Source: Actinomycetota bacterium (GTDB lineage Bacteria; Actinomycetota; Acidimicrobiia; Acidimicrobiales; MedAcidi-G1). Taken from it: 50,788 nucleotides of DNA. Below, piece by piece: positions 25,912 to 33,985 of this stretch. Position numbers and translations under genes: made by a program. Every line of letters begins with the position of its first letter. The first letter of the stretch is position 1. The stretch covers positions 1 through 50,788 of the forward strand of contig CACPKO010000008.1 of NCBI GenBank assembly GCA_902634555.1, read 5' to 3'. The notes under the pieces are model-generated. The model ran no database searches, was not told where the DNA came from, and worked only from the letters and a program-made list of their open reading frames with translations.

Positions 25912-26094
25912 TTACCAGTTATCTAGTTCTTCTTCTTCATCCCATCTGCTGTCCCTATCGCATTTTGGGCACCATCTATCTGTCAATTCCATTACAGAAC
26001 CACAGTATTTACATTCATCTTTTCTTGCAGGTTTCGGCTTCGCCGGTGAGGGTTTTTGTTTCGGAGGCTTACTCTTTCGTCGAAAAAATGACAT
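25912..26094 (-). CDS. Small basic zinc-ribbon protein
   Basis: This 60-residue protein has a Lys/Pro-rich N-terminal half (KPPKQKPSPAKPKPARK) and a zinc ribbon with CKYC (28-31) and CPKC (42-45), then an acidic tail (WDEEEELDNW). There are no membrane segments. The function is unknown; the charged arms suggest nucleic-acid or protein binding. It is divergent from the nuclease-helicase pair and shares the 72-bp promoter region with it, so joint regulation is possible. Confidence 0.65.
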   Translation of the reverse strand: MSFFRRKSKPPKQKPSPAKPKPARKDECKYCGSVMELTDRWCPKCDRDSRWDEEEELDNW

Positions 26095-26116
26095 AAACGA
26101 ACTATAGGCTCAAATG

Positions 26117-26142
26117 TTGACATGTATCACTTAATTGATGTC
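26117..26142. promoter_or_regulatory. Divergent promoter region with inverted repeat
   Basis: A perfect -35-like TTGACA (26117-26122) overlaps an imperfect inverted repeat with arms TGACAT (26118-26123) and ATGTCA (26137-26142). It lies between the zinc-ribbon gene and the nuclease gene. No convincing -10 hexamer lies 17 bp downstream of TTGACA. Inverted repeats at such a position often bind a repressor, but nothing identifies one. Confidence 0.3.
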
Positions 26143-26166
26143 ACACGTTTGTGCTAGAACTTATGC

Positions 26167-28212
26167 ATGCCCCATATGCTTTCGCCTTCAAAAATCACAG
26201 CGTGGATGGCTTGTGAACATTATTTGACTCTCAAATTCCGTGGTGAAGTTGGAAATAGCGATCAGAATAAGACGAATGAAGAAATCAAGAGAAACGAGAG
26301 CGGCGACCTCATTATTTCTCCGCCAAAAGATTTCTCTGATTTGTTGCAGAAAAAGGGGATTCTTCATGAGCAAGAGTGCTTGAAGAGGTATCAAGAAAAA
26401 TACCCTAATCAAGAAGCTGTATTTGAAGTTGATCAAGCGGATTGGCAGGGTGGTGAAACTTTTTCAGATTGGAAAGACCGTGTAGGAGATCCCAATCCCT
26501 TAGAAGTTGGATATCCAATTATTTTCCAAATGCCGTTTATCTATGAAGGGATTAGAGGGATTGCTGACTTCCTTGAGAAGAAGGATGGAACCTATGAACC
26601 AGTTGATTCCAAACTTTCCCGAACTGGGGCGAAACCGGGCCATTTGCTCCAATTACTTTTCTATGCAGAAGCAATTGAAGCGAACCCTGATATTTCAAAA
26701 CGGCCAGAAGAGGTTCATGTGGACCTCGGCTCAGGAGAAAGTCAATCATTTTCGGTCTCAAAGTTCTGGTGGTACTGGAAGCATCTTCGACAAAAATTGG
26801 AGAAAGTGGTGGAGATTGGAGGAGCTGCCAAAACTGAACCTAAGAAATGTTCTTTTTGCGGTATGTGTGAGTTTCGTAATAAGTGTTTCTCAGAATGGAA
26901 AGAAAAGGACTCTTTGATTCTTCTTTCTGGATCTCATTCAACGCATCGAGAAGCTTTAGAAGAAGTAGGTATAACTACTTTGAGAGGCTTAGCAGAGTTA
27001 CCGAAGAAAACCCTTCAAGTGCTCCTAGATGATCAAGATAGTGAGGCTTCTAAATTCCCTATGAATCTTGATATGGAAGAGGAAATAGAAGCAGATTTTT
27101 GCCAAGTAATGCCGGAGGTTAGCGATGAAGTTTTTCAGGATGCAAAACCAGACTTGAAAGTTAAGCACCTCGTACGGTTATGGAAACAAGCTCGGCTTCA
27201 ACTGATTGCCCGTGAGAAAAACTTGGCAATCAAAGATTCTCCTGTTCATCTTTTCTCAGAAGTCGAGATGATAGAAAAAATGGAAGGTCGACAGGGATGG
27301 AAAAAAGGAGAAAGCCTGCTTCATCTGCCAGAGTGTTCCGATTATGACATTTACCTGGACTTTGAAGGACACCCATTCCTAACAGCCAAAGAAGGAATCA
27401 TTTTCTTATTTGGTTACTTAGAAAAAGTTGACGGTGAGTGGGTCTATGTATCTCGCTGGTCTCATGATGTTGAAACGGGAAACCCAAGTAAAGACAGAGA
27501 AAAAGAAGAGGGAAGAAACTTAGTGAGGTTTTTTCATCAGCGATGGAAAGAAAGTAAAGAAAACGGTGCGGATATGCATGTGTATCACTACAACCATACT
27601 GAAAGGTCGTTAATGGCTGAGTTGACAACTGATACCAGCCATGCCTCGCATATTGTCGATATTTTTGGGCAGATGCTTGGAGCGGAGGTTTCAGCGGAAG
27701 ATTTAAATGACCGAAAGCTCTTAGATGAACTGATAGAAAATGGAGTGTTTGTTGATCTTTTAGCAATTGTAAGAAACAGTCTTCAAGCCGGATTGGAATC
27801 CTACAGTTTGAAACTTATGGAGCAATTAGCAGGCTTTGATAGAGAAGACGATGGAGAAACATCTGAGAATGTTCAGGTGACGGAAGACTCTTCAATGTCT
27901 GATGTTTCTGGAAATTTGGAAGTTAGTGATGGGTCAGGCGCCGTATTGCGCTACGAACTTTACGCAAATCATAAGTTGTATGGGCAAGAAAGAGACGAGA
28001 GCCATTTAGACGAAATCGCTAAATATAACAAAGAAGACGTAGATGCTACTCAAGCGCTCCACAGGTGGTTGTTAAAAAAACGTTTTGAAACTGAACACCT
28101 ACCAAATGAAGTAGTGGAGCTATCAGCGGATCCAGAGATTTTTACTGGAGGTTGGGTCGCTGAGAGAGTTGAAAATTTGAAAGATGAAATTTTGAAAAGA
28201 GTAAGTGCCTAA
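26167..28212 (+). CDS. TM0106-type RecB-like nuclease with RNase H-like exonuclease domain
   Basis: This 681-residue protein has two nuclease-like parts. The N-terminal part is PD-(D/E)XK: D134 in GIADF, D147 and K149 in VDSK, and Q162 in QLLFYAEA. It has a Cas4/AddB-like iron-sulfur set, C16 plus C228, C231, C234 and C240 (CSFCGMCEFRNKC). The second part is a DEDD (RNase_H_2) domain with D398 and E400 in YLDFEG and D624 in NKEDVDA. Together they match the TM0106/RecB-like family, which processes DNA ends. It overlaps the helicase gene by one base (TAATG). A second ATG at 26176 is an alternative start. No clear ribosome site is visible. Confidence 0.85.
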   Translation: MPHMLSPSKITAWMACEHYLTLKFRGEVGNSDQNKTNEEIKRNESGDLIISPPKDFSDLLQKKGILHEQECLKRYQEKYPNQEAVFEVDQADWQGGETFSDWKDRVGDPNPLEVGYPIIFQMPFIYEGIRGIADFLEKKDGTYEPVDSKLSRTGAKPGHLLQLLFYAEAIEANPDISKRPEEVHVDLGSGESQSFSVSKFWWYWKHLRQKLEKVVEIGGAAKTEPKKCSFCGMCEFRNKCFSEWKEKDSLILLSGSHSTHREALEEVGITTLRGLAELPKKTLQVLLDDQDSEASKFPMNLDMEEEIEADFCQVMPEVSDEVFQDAKPDLKVKHLVRLWKQARLQLIAREKNLAIKDSPVHLFSEVEMIEKMEGRQGWKKGESLLHLPECSDYDIYLDFEGHPFLTAKEGIIFLFGYLEKVDGEWVYVSRWSHDVETGNPSKDREKEEGRNLVRFFHQRWKESKENGADMHVYHYNHTERSLMAELTTDTSHASHIVDIFGQMLGAEVSAEDLNDRKLLDELIENGVFVDLLAIVRNSLQAGLESYSLKLMEQLAGFDREDDGETSENVQVTEDSSMSDVSGNLEVSDGSGAVLRYELYANHKLYGQERDESHLDEIAKYNKEDVDATQALHRWLLKKRFETEHLPNEVVELSADPEIFTGGWVAERVENLKDEILKRVSA

Positions 28213-30158
28213 TGTCTTCTGAGGTAGACCTTTCATACGGATTGCTTTTCCACCTCTTGGAGTATTGGGAGAGAGAAGAGAAATACGCAAAAATGGACGC
28301 CACGCTTCGTCTGGAATCAGCAGACATCGATGACGTCGAAACGTTTGTAGATTTACAGCACATAAAAACGGTACCCAAAAAAAACAAAGCCGATGAAATT
28401 ACAAATTATTGGGTTCAGTTTGGTTTCCCCCCTCAACCCCTTGACGTTGAAAGCGAATTCGCTTTTCTTTCTTCAGAGGGCCAGTTTGAAACAATTTCGT
28501 TAATAGGTGAAAAGCGCACCCCTGTTGAAAAACGGCTTACAAATTTTGACAAAGGCACGATTTGTTTGAGGGTGTCAAAGAACAGGTATGAAGAATCTTC
28601 TGATATAGAAAGCATTCGCGTTCTTACTAAGTATTCCTATAGGCATCCAGGTGCGAAACAGCGTTCTCTTCTAGGTGGTGAAAATGCTCCTAAAAGAATT
28701 AATGAACAATTAGCCGATGGAGAGATAACAGAGGAAGAGGCTGAAGAAGAAAGAGCGGCGCTAACGGAAGTTCAAAAGGAGGACCATCCCGGGCTGGTTA
28801 AAGAATTTGTTTCTAATCCTGAATCAAAGAGTGTCTCGTTTGCTTTGCTTCGTCGGGATTTGCCCAATCCATCTTTACCTGAACACTGGCGAGAAAAAGT
28901 TTCCGCTCCAACAGTTAAAGAACTATTGACAGTCGCGTCGTCACTTGACAACTCGTATTTGGCTATACAAGGGCCGCCTGGTACAGGAAAGACATGGACC
29001 GGAGCTCGCATTATCCATCATTTAGTAACAGTTGAGAAAAAGAAAGTTGGGATAACAGCGCAAGCGTGGGCGGCGGTAGACAATCTGTTAGCAGGAACGG
29101 TGAAATATACAGAAGATGAATTGAAACAAGATCTAAGTTCGCTTAATGCTTATACAGGATCCCCCAAGCAAAAGATTCAAGGAGTAGGCAATCTCACAGC
29201 CAAACAACCAAGATCGTTTAGTGATAAGGAAGCTGCGTTGGTGGCAAGCACTACTTGGTTCTGGGCACATAAAGACTTCAGCGACGAAGAGAACAAGTTT
29301 GACTACTTAGTCATTGATGAAGCAGGCCAACTCTCACTTGCTGATGCTTTGGCAGCATCAAAAGGAGCAAAAAATATCATACTTCTTGGGGATCCTCAGC
29401 AATTACGTCAAGTATCACAAGCTTCTCACCCAAAAGGAGAGAGTTTTGATTCCGGGGCAAGTGTTTTGGGGCACCTAATAGGAGAAGAGTCCACCATTTC
29501 AAGAGATAGAGGAGTGTTTTTAGATAAGACTTGGCGTCTTGATCCTAAAATATGCACTTTTATTTCGGAAGAGTTTTATCAAGGCAGATTAGATCCTGTT
29601 AAATCCATAAATCGTAAAATTAGCGATAGGGAAAATGGTCTGTACTGGGTTCCTGTGCCGCACGATGATGAAGATCCTTCTGTAGATGAGAATCGCAAAG
29701 AAGCAGAAAAAATTGTAGAAATAATTTCTTCGTTATTGGGTAGTTCAGAATTTATTGAAAACAAGGAGAGGCGCCCTCTCTCACTAGAAGATTTTATGGT
29801 TGTGGCACCGTATAACAGGCAGCGCAGACAAATCAGAAAAATTCTTGAAAAGAAATTAGGAGAAGACAGTTCGACTGCGGACAGTATTGTTGGAACGGTT
29901 GATAAATTTCAAGGCAAAGAAGCACCCATTGTTCTTTATTCTTTGACTACTTCAAGCCATGACCATGTGCCTAAAGGTCGCGAAGAGTTCTTGTTTTCTC
30001 CTAATAGGCTCAATGTCGCGATTAGTAGAGCACAATGTATGGCATTTCTTGTTGGATCAGAAGCACTGGTAGACGCTCAGGCCAATTCAATTTCACAAAT
30101 GGAAGCACTTAATCATTACTGTCGCTATGTTGATGACTTGTCTAGCGCTTGGTCATAA
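28212..30158 (+). CDS. Superfamily 1 DNA2/UPF1-like helicase
   Basis: This 648-residue SF1B helicase has Walker A GPPGTGKT (254-261), Walker B VIDEAGQ (367-373), motif III GDPQQL (393-398), motif V VDKFQGKEAP and motif VI NRLNVAISRA. The first 230 residues are an accessory region with no recognised motif. DNA2-like helicases work with a nuclease in DNA repair, replication or defence. In many bacteria the TM0106 nuclease and this type of helicase are one polypeptide; here they are coupled genes overlapping by one base, so a complex is likely. The convergent ADH gene ends 18 bp after it. Confidence 0.88.
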   Translation: MSSEVDLSYGLLFHLLEYWEREEKYAKMDATLRLESADIDDVETFVDLQHIKTVPKKNKADEITNYWVQFGFPPQPLDVESEFAFLSSEGQFETISLIGEKRTPVEKRLTNFDKGTICLRVSKNRYEESSDIESIRVLTKYSYRHPGAKQRSLLGGENAPKRINEQLADGEITEEEAEEERAALTEVQKEDHPGLVKEFVSNPESKSVSFALLRRDLPNPSLPEHWREKVSAPTVKELLTVASSLDNSYLAIQGPPGTGKTWTGARIIHHLVTVEKKKVGITAQAWAAVDNLLAGTVKYTEDELKQDLSSLNAYTGSPKQKIQGVGNLTAKQPRSFSDKEAALVASTTWFWAHKDFSDEENKFDYLVIDEAGQLSLADALAASKGAKNIILLGDPQQLRQVSQASHPKGESFDSGASVLGHLIGEESTISRDRGVFLDKTWRLDPKICTFISEEFYQGRLDPVKSINRKISDRENGLYWVPVPHDDEDPSVDENRKEAEKIVEIISSLLGSSEFIENKERRPLSLEDFMVVAPYNRQRRQIRKILEKKLGEDSSTADSIVGTVDKFQGKEAPIVLYSLTTSSHDHVPKGREEFLFSPNRLNVAISRAQCMAFLVGSEALVDAQANSISQMEALNHYCRYVDDLSSAWS

Positions 30159-30176
30159 AATTTATGTTTATCTGTG

Positions 30177-31256
30177 TTAAAAAATAACAGTTCTGCGACT
30201 AGATGCTCCAACTCGTAACGCTGCAAAGGCTTCGTTGATGTTTTCTAGTTCAAGATTTCCTTCATGAATTAAATCCAGTTTTAATTTTCCTTCTAGATAA
30301 AGATCCACATAGTAAGGCATATCTATACGAAACTGGTTCGACCCCATATTCGAACCTTGCAAAGTTTTTTCGCTTAAAAGCTCTGACCCTAAAACTTCTA
30401 CTTTTTGCCCTTCAGGAATCATGCCAATCACTGTTGCAACACCACCCGGACAAAGCATCTCAAAGCACTGTTCTGCAGTTTCTTTCTTCCCTAACGCTTC
30501 AAAAGAAAACTCAACCCCACCGTTACTCAGATCTAAAACAGCTTCAACAGAGTCAGAAGTAGCGGCATTTATGGTATGTGTGGCACCAACTTGACGAGCT
30601 AAATCAAGTTTTTCTTCCGACACGTCTATAGCAATAATCTTTGAAGCACCAATGATTGAGGCAGCGTTTATGGATGAAAGACCAACTCCGCCACAACCCA
30701 CAACAGCGACAGTTGCCTCGGAAGACACGTTGGCGGTGTTTGTGACCGCACCAAAACCCGTAGTGACGGCACATCCAATTAACGCAGCCCGGTCAAGAGG
30801 CATATCCTTACGAATCCTCACTAGCGCACTTTCATGCACCAACATTTTCTCAGCGAAAGCCCCCAACTCGTAAAGCTGTGTGATCCGTTCTCCATTAAAA
30901 CGAATACGCGAAGCATCGTTTTCGCTTCTTCTCACACTCGGATCCATACAAAGATACGGACGACCACTTGAGCAATAATTGCAGACCCCACAGAACACCG
31001 ACATGCAAGCAATCACATGATCACCAGGTTGAACATAATTAACGTTTGAACCCACAGACTCCACCACCCCGGAAGCCTCATGTCCAAGCACCACCGGAAA
31101 GTCAACGCCGTAATGGCCATCAATGAAATGAAGATCGCTATGGCACACGCCGCAGCCAAAAGTGCGAACCACTACCTCGTTAGGCCACGGATCATCCAAT
31201 TCAACGTCTTCAATGACAAGAGGCCCACCAACGTTATGCAAAACCGCGGCTTTCAT
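30177..31256 (-). CDS. Zinc-dependent alcohol dehydrogenase, class III-like MDR family
   Basis: Starting at 31256 (MKAAVLHNVG) gives 359 residues. The 17-residue extension to 31307 is rejected because the family starts at MKAA. The catalytic zinc ligands are in CGVCHSDLH and GHEASG, the structural zinc cysteines in CGVCNYCSSGRPYLC, and the dinucleotide site in GCGGVGLSS with a following acidic residue (AIDVS) favouring NAD. It should oxidise an alcohol or formaldehyde-adduct-type substrate; similar enzymes in actinobacteria use mycothiol or NDMA. It is divergent from the deazaflavin-type oxidoreductase gene across a palindromic operator. Confidence 0.9.
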   Translation of the reverse strand: MKAAVLHNVGGPLVIEDVELDDPWPNEVVVRTFGCGVCHSDLHFIDGHYGVDFPVVLGHEASGVVESVGSNVNYVQPGDHVIACMSVFCGVCNYCSSGRPYLCMDPSVRRSENDASRIRFNGERITQLYELGAFAEKMLVHESALVRIRKDMPLDRAALIGCAVTTGFGAVTNTANVSSEATVAVVGCGGVGLSSINAASIIGASKIIAIDVSEEKLDLARQVGATHTINAATSDSVEAVLDLSNGGVEFSFEALGKKETAEQCFEMLCPGGVATVIGMIPEGQKVEVLGSELLSEKTLQGSNMGSNQFRIDMPYYVDLYLEGKLKLDLIHEGNLELENINEAFAALRVGASSRRTVIF

Positions 31257-31317
31257 AAAAATCCTTACTAGTAGAGCAAACCATCTTCTAAGTTCATTGA
31301 AACACATACACGTGGCG

Positions 31318-31337
31318 TAACACTCCTCGGAGTGTTA
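31318..31337. promoter_or_regulatory. Perfect 20-bp palindromic operator candidate
   Basis: TAACACTCCTCGGAGTGTTA is a 9-2-9 perfect inverted repeat in the middle of the divergent gap between the ADH gene (start 31256) and the DUF385 gene (start 31376). It lies 61 bp and 38 bp from the two start codons, where a TetR-type repressor could control both. No regulator gene is adjacent. Confidence 0.6.
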
Positions 31338-31375
31338 GTTTAAATTTGCTTCAAAAAAGAAGAAGGGGAGAAGCA

Positions 31376-31894
31376 GTGGGAACATTAAAAGAACTCAGAT
31401 ACGAGGTAAGTAAAGCAAACCGGCTTCAAAAAATGATGCAAGCCTTCGGTTCGAGCCGAGTAGGGGCATGGTTTTTTTCTAAATCGCTGCACGGGCCGGA
31501 CCGCCTATTATTCAAACTCACAAATGGACGATCAACACTTCCCACCATTCTTGCCGGCTTACCTGTCATCATGCTCACCACCACAGGAGCAAAAACAGGT
31601 AAAGAACGTACCATGCCTCTATTAGGAATTCCGATAGAAGGAAACATTGCAATAATCGGTTCAAACTATGGCCAGAAAAAAACTCCAGGGTGGGTCTATA
31701 ACCTAGAAAAAAATCCATCTGCAGTTGTCTCGTACCAAGATCGATCAGCCACAGTCACCGCTCGTCTAAGCGGAGAAGAAGAAACAAATAAGATTTTCGA
31801 ACTCGGAGGAGCGTTCTATCCTGGCTACCCGAAATATCGAGTACGAGCGGATCACAGAGAAATTCGTGTATTTGTTCTTGAAGTAGCAACTTAG
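31376..31894 (+). CDS. Nitroreductase/deazaflavin-dependent oxidoreductase (DUF385)
   Basis: The GTG start at 31376 (MGTLKELRYE) gives 172 residues and is preferred over a TTG at 31346 because an AAGGGGAG ribosome site lies five bases upstream. The motif TTTGAKTGKERTMPLLG is the signature of the Ddn/FDOR family, typical of actinobacteria, which use F420H2. GSNYGQKKTPGWVYNLEKNP is also characteristic. The substrate is unknown. Its presence supports an F420-making actinomycete. Confidence 0.88.
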   Translation: MGTLKELRYEVSKANRLQKMMQAFGSSRVGAWFFSKSLHGPDRLLFKLTNGRSTLPTILAGLPVIMLTTTGAKTGKERTMPLLGIPIEGNIAIIGSNYGQKKTPGWVYNLEKNPSAVVSYQDRSATVTARLSGEEETNKIFELGGAFYPGYPKYRVRADHREIRVFVLEVAT

Positions 31895-31910
31895 TCAAAT
31901 AAAGAAATTC

Positions 31911-31924
31911 TTGATTTCAATCAA
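31911..31924. promoter_or_regulatory. 14-bp palindrome upstream of the flavoprotein gene
   Basis: TTGATT-TC-AATCAA, a perfect 6-2-6 palindrome, lies 28 bp upstream of the OYE-family start, and its left half TTGATT could be the -35 box. A repressor site overlapping the promoter is one reading. It is short and A/T-rich, so chance is not excluded. Confidence 0.3.
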
Positions 31925-31951
31925 ACTGTATGACTGGTCTATGTTTTTAAA

Positions 31952-33985
31952 ATGAACGATCCGCTGCTAGAACCCTTCCAGTTAAAGCATTTAAAGATAC
32001 GTAACCGAATCTTCACGTCGTCACACGAGCCGTCTTATTCTGTTGAAGGGATGCCAACAGACCGATATCGCCTTTACCACGAGGAAAGAGCGAAGGGTGG
32101 GGTAGGTCTCACTATGACCGCTGGTTCAGCTGTAGTGGCTGAAGACAGCGCTCCAGTTTTTGGAAATCTTCACGCCTATGACGATGCAATCGTTCCTTGG
32201 ATACAGCGATTAACTGATGGCGTGCACGAGCATGGTTCAGCATGCATGATTCAACTAACTCACCTCGGAAGGCGTTCGATCTGGTCGCACGACAATTGGT
32301 TGCCGGTTGTCGCTCCAACCTCTTTGAGGGAGCCTGCTCACCGAGCAATCCCTAAAGAGGCAGAAGACTGGGATATAGAACGCATAATCAGAAAATTTGC
32401 TGATGCGGCCGAACGTATGCAAGCCGGGGGAATGGATGGAATAGAAATCGAGTCCTATGGGCATCTCTTTGATCAGTTTTATTCACCAACTACTAACTTT
32501 CGAGAAGACGAATTCGGCGGACCTCTAGAAAATCGCCTTAGATTCTCCACCAGGGTCTTAGAAGCGATCAGAGAACGAGTAGGACCAGAATTCATTTTGG
32601 GTTTGAGAATGTCAATAGATGAAGTCGTACCGGAAGGCCTGGATTACAACGCTGGAATCGAGATACTCAAAAAATTTGAAGCCACAGGATTAATAGATTT
32701 CGTCAACGTGATTCGAGGGCTAGTAGCAACTGACGCTCAACTCTCCAATGTGATTCCCATACATGGAATGCCAGCCGCACCTCATCTAGATTTCGCTGGA
32801 TTAGTGAAAGAAAACACTGACCTTGCAGTCTTACATGCTTCAAAAATTGATGACGTGGCAACAGCGCGTTATGCGATTCAAGAAGGCAAAGTCGATTTAG
32901 TCGGAATGACAAGAGCGCATATGGCTGATCCTCATATTGTCTTAAAGGTCATCGAAGAGCGAGAAGAACAAATTCGTCCTTGTGTCGGGGCGACTTTTTG
33001 CTTGGATGGAATTTACGAAAATGGTGAAGCTCTCTGTGTGCATAACGCGGCAACAGGACGAGAAGCAATCATGCCGCACAAAGTATTTCCAGCTGAAAAA
33101 CACCGGCGAGTAGTAGTTATAGGGGCTGGGCCAGCAGGACTAGAAGCAGCAAGAGTGGCCGGAGAACGCGGTCATGCCGTAACAGTTTTTGAAGCTATGC
33201 CTAAAGCCGGCGGCCAGATCGCGTTAACAGTAAGAAATAAGCGCCGGCAAGACTTCCAAGGAGTAGTGGATTGGCGACTCGCTGAATTAGAACGCTTAGG
33301 AGTTGAAATCCTTTATGACCAAATCGCAGAGGTCCAAGACATAACCGTGTTGGAACCGGATGTGGTAGTCATAGCCACCGGCGGGCTACCACAAATCCCA
33401 GCTCTCGAATACGGTGCTGAACTGGCGGTCACATCTTGGGAAGTTCTAAGTGGAGAAGTGACTCCACAAGGAAATGTTCTTCTCTATGACGACAACGGCA
33501 CTCATTCTGCGTTATCCACTGCAGAAATAATTGCACAATCCGGAGCGAACCTAGAAATAGTCACTCCAGAACGAATGCTAGGAATAGACATAGGAGGGGT
33601 GAACCATGTTCCCTACGCTCGAGCATTCAATGAAACAGAAACACGTATCACACTTAACCAACGCGTAGTTAGTGTCAGTAAAGAAAACGATCAGCTTCTT
33701 GTTGAATTAGGTAGTGACCACTCTCCGCACCGAACGAAACGAGCCGTGGATTGCTTCGTTGTTGACCATGGAACTCTTCCCAACGCAGACCTGTACTTCA
33801 GCCTCAAAGCTCTTTCTTGCAATCAAGGTGAAGTTGACCATGCCGCTCTACTTAATGGCCAGCCACAGCCATGTTTTGAGAAAGAACAGGACTCTTTCGC
33901 CTTATATCGGATAGGAGATGCGGTAGCGAATCGAAATATTCATGCCGCCATTTATGATGCTCTTCGTCTTATGAAAGACATTTAG
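31952..33985 (+). CDS. OYE/trimethylamine dehydrogenase-type flavoprotein
   Basis: This 677-residue protein is the TMADH/dienoyl-CoA reductase architecture. An N-terminal FMN TIM-barrel (RNRIFTSSHE, MIQLTHLGRRS, QFYSPTTNFREDEFGG) is followed by an Fe-S loop at about 350 and a C-terminal NAD(P)/FAD domain (VVIGAGPAGLEAARVA). The Fe-S loop reads C-x5-C-x11-C (CVGATFC, then ALCVHN); the second Cys of the usual four is Ala. The closest remembered relatives are DgcA and N-methylproline demethylases, which oxidatively demethylate methylated amines. The MttB-like gene is convergent with a 4-bp overlap, in line with methylamine or betaine chemistry. The substrate is not known. Confidence 0.82.
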   Translation: MNDPLLEPFQLKHLKIRNRIFTSSHEPSYSVEGMPTDRYRLYHEERAKGGVGLTMTAGSAVVAEDSAPVFGNLHAYDDAIVPWIQRLTDGVHEHGSACMIQLTHLGRRSIWSHDNWLPVVAPTSLREPAHRAIPKEAEDWDIERIIRKFADAAERMQAGGMDGIEIESYGHLFDQFYSPTTNFREDEFGGPLENRLRFSTRVLEAIRERVGPEFILGLRMSIDEVVPEGLDYNAGIEILKKFEATGLIDFVNVIRGLVATDAQLSNVIPIHGMPAAPHLDFAGLVKENTDLAVLHASKIDDVATARYAIQEGKVDLVGMTRAHMADPHIVLKVIEEREEQIRPCVGATFCLDGIYENGEALCVHNAATGREAIMPHKVFPAEKHRRVVVIGAGPAGLEAARVAGERGHAVTVFEAMPKAGGQIALTVRNKRRQDFQGVVDWRLAELERLGVEILYDQIAEVQDITVLEPDVVVIATGGLPQIPALEYGAELAVTSWEVLSGEVTPQGNVLLYDDNGTHSALSTAEIIAQSGANLEIVTPERMLGIDIGGVNHVPYARAFNETETRITLNQRVVSVSKENDQLLVELGSDHSPHRTKRAVDCFVVDHGTLPNADLYFSLKALSCNQGEVDHAALLNGQPQPCFEKEQDSFALYRIGDAVANRNIHAAIYDALRLMKDI

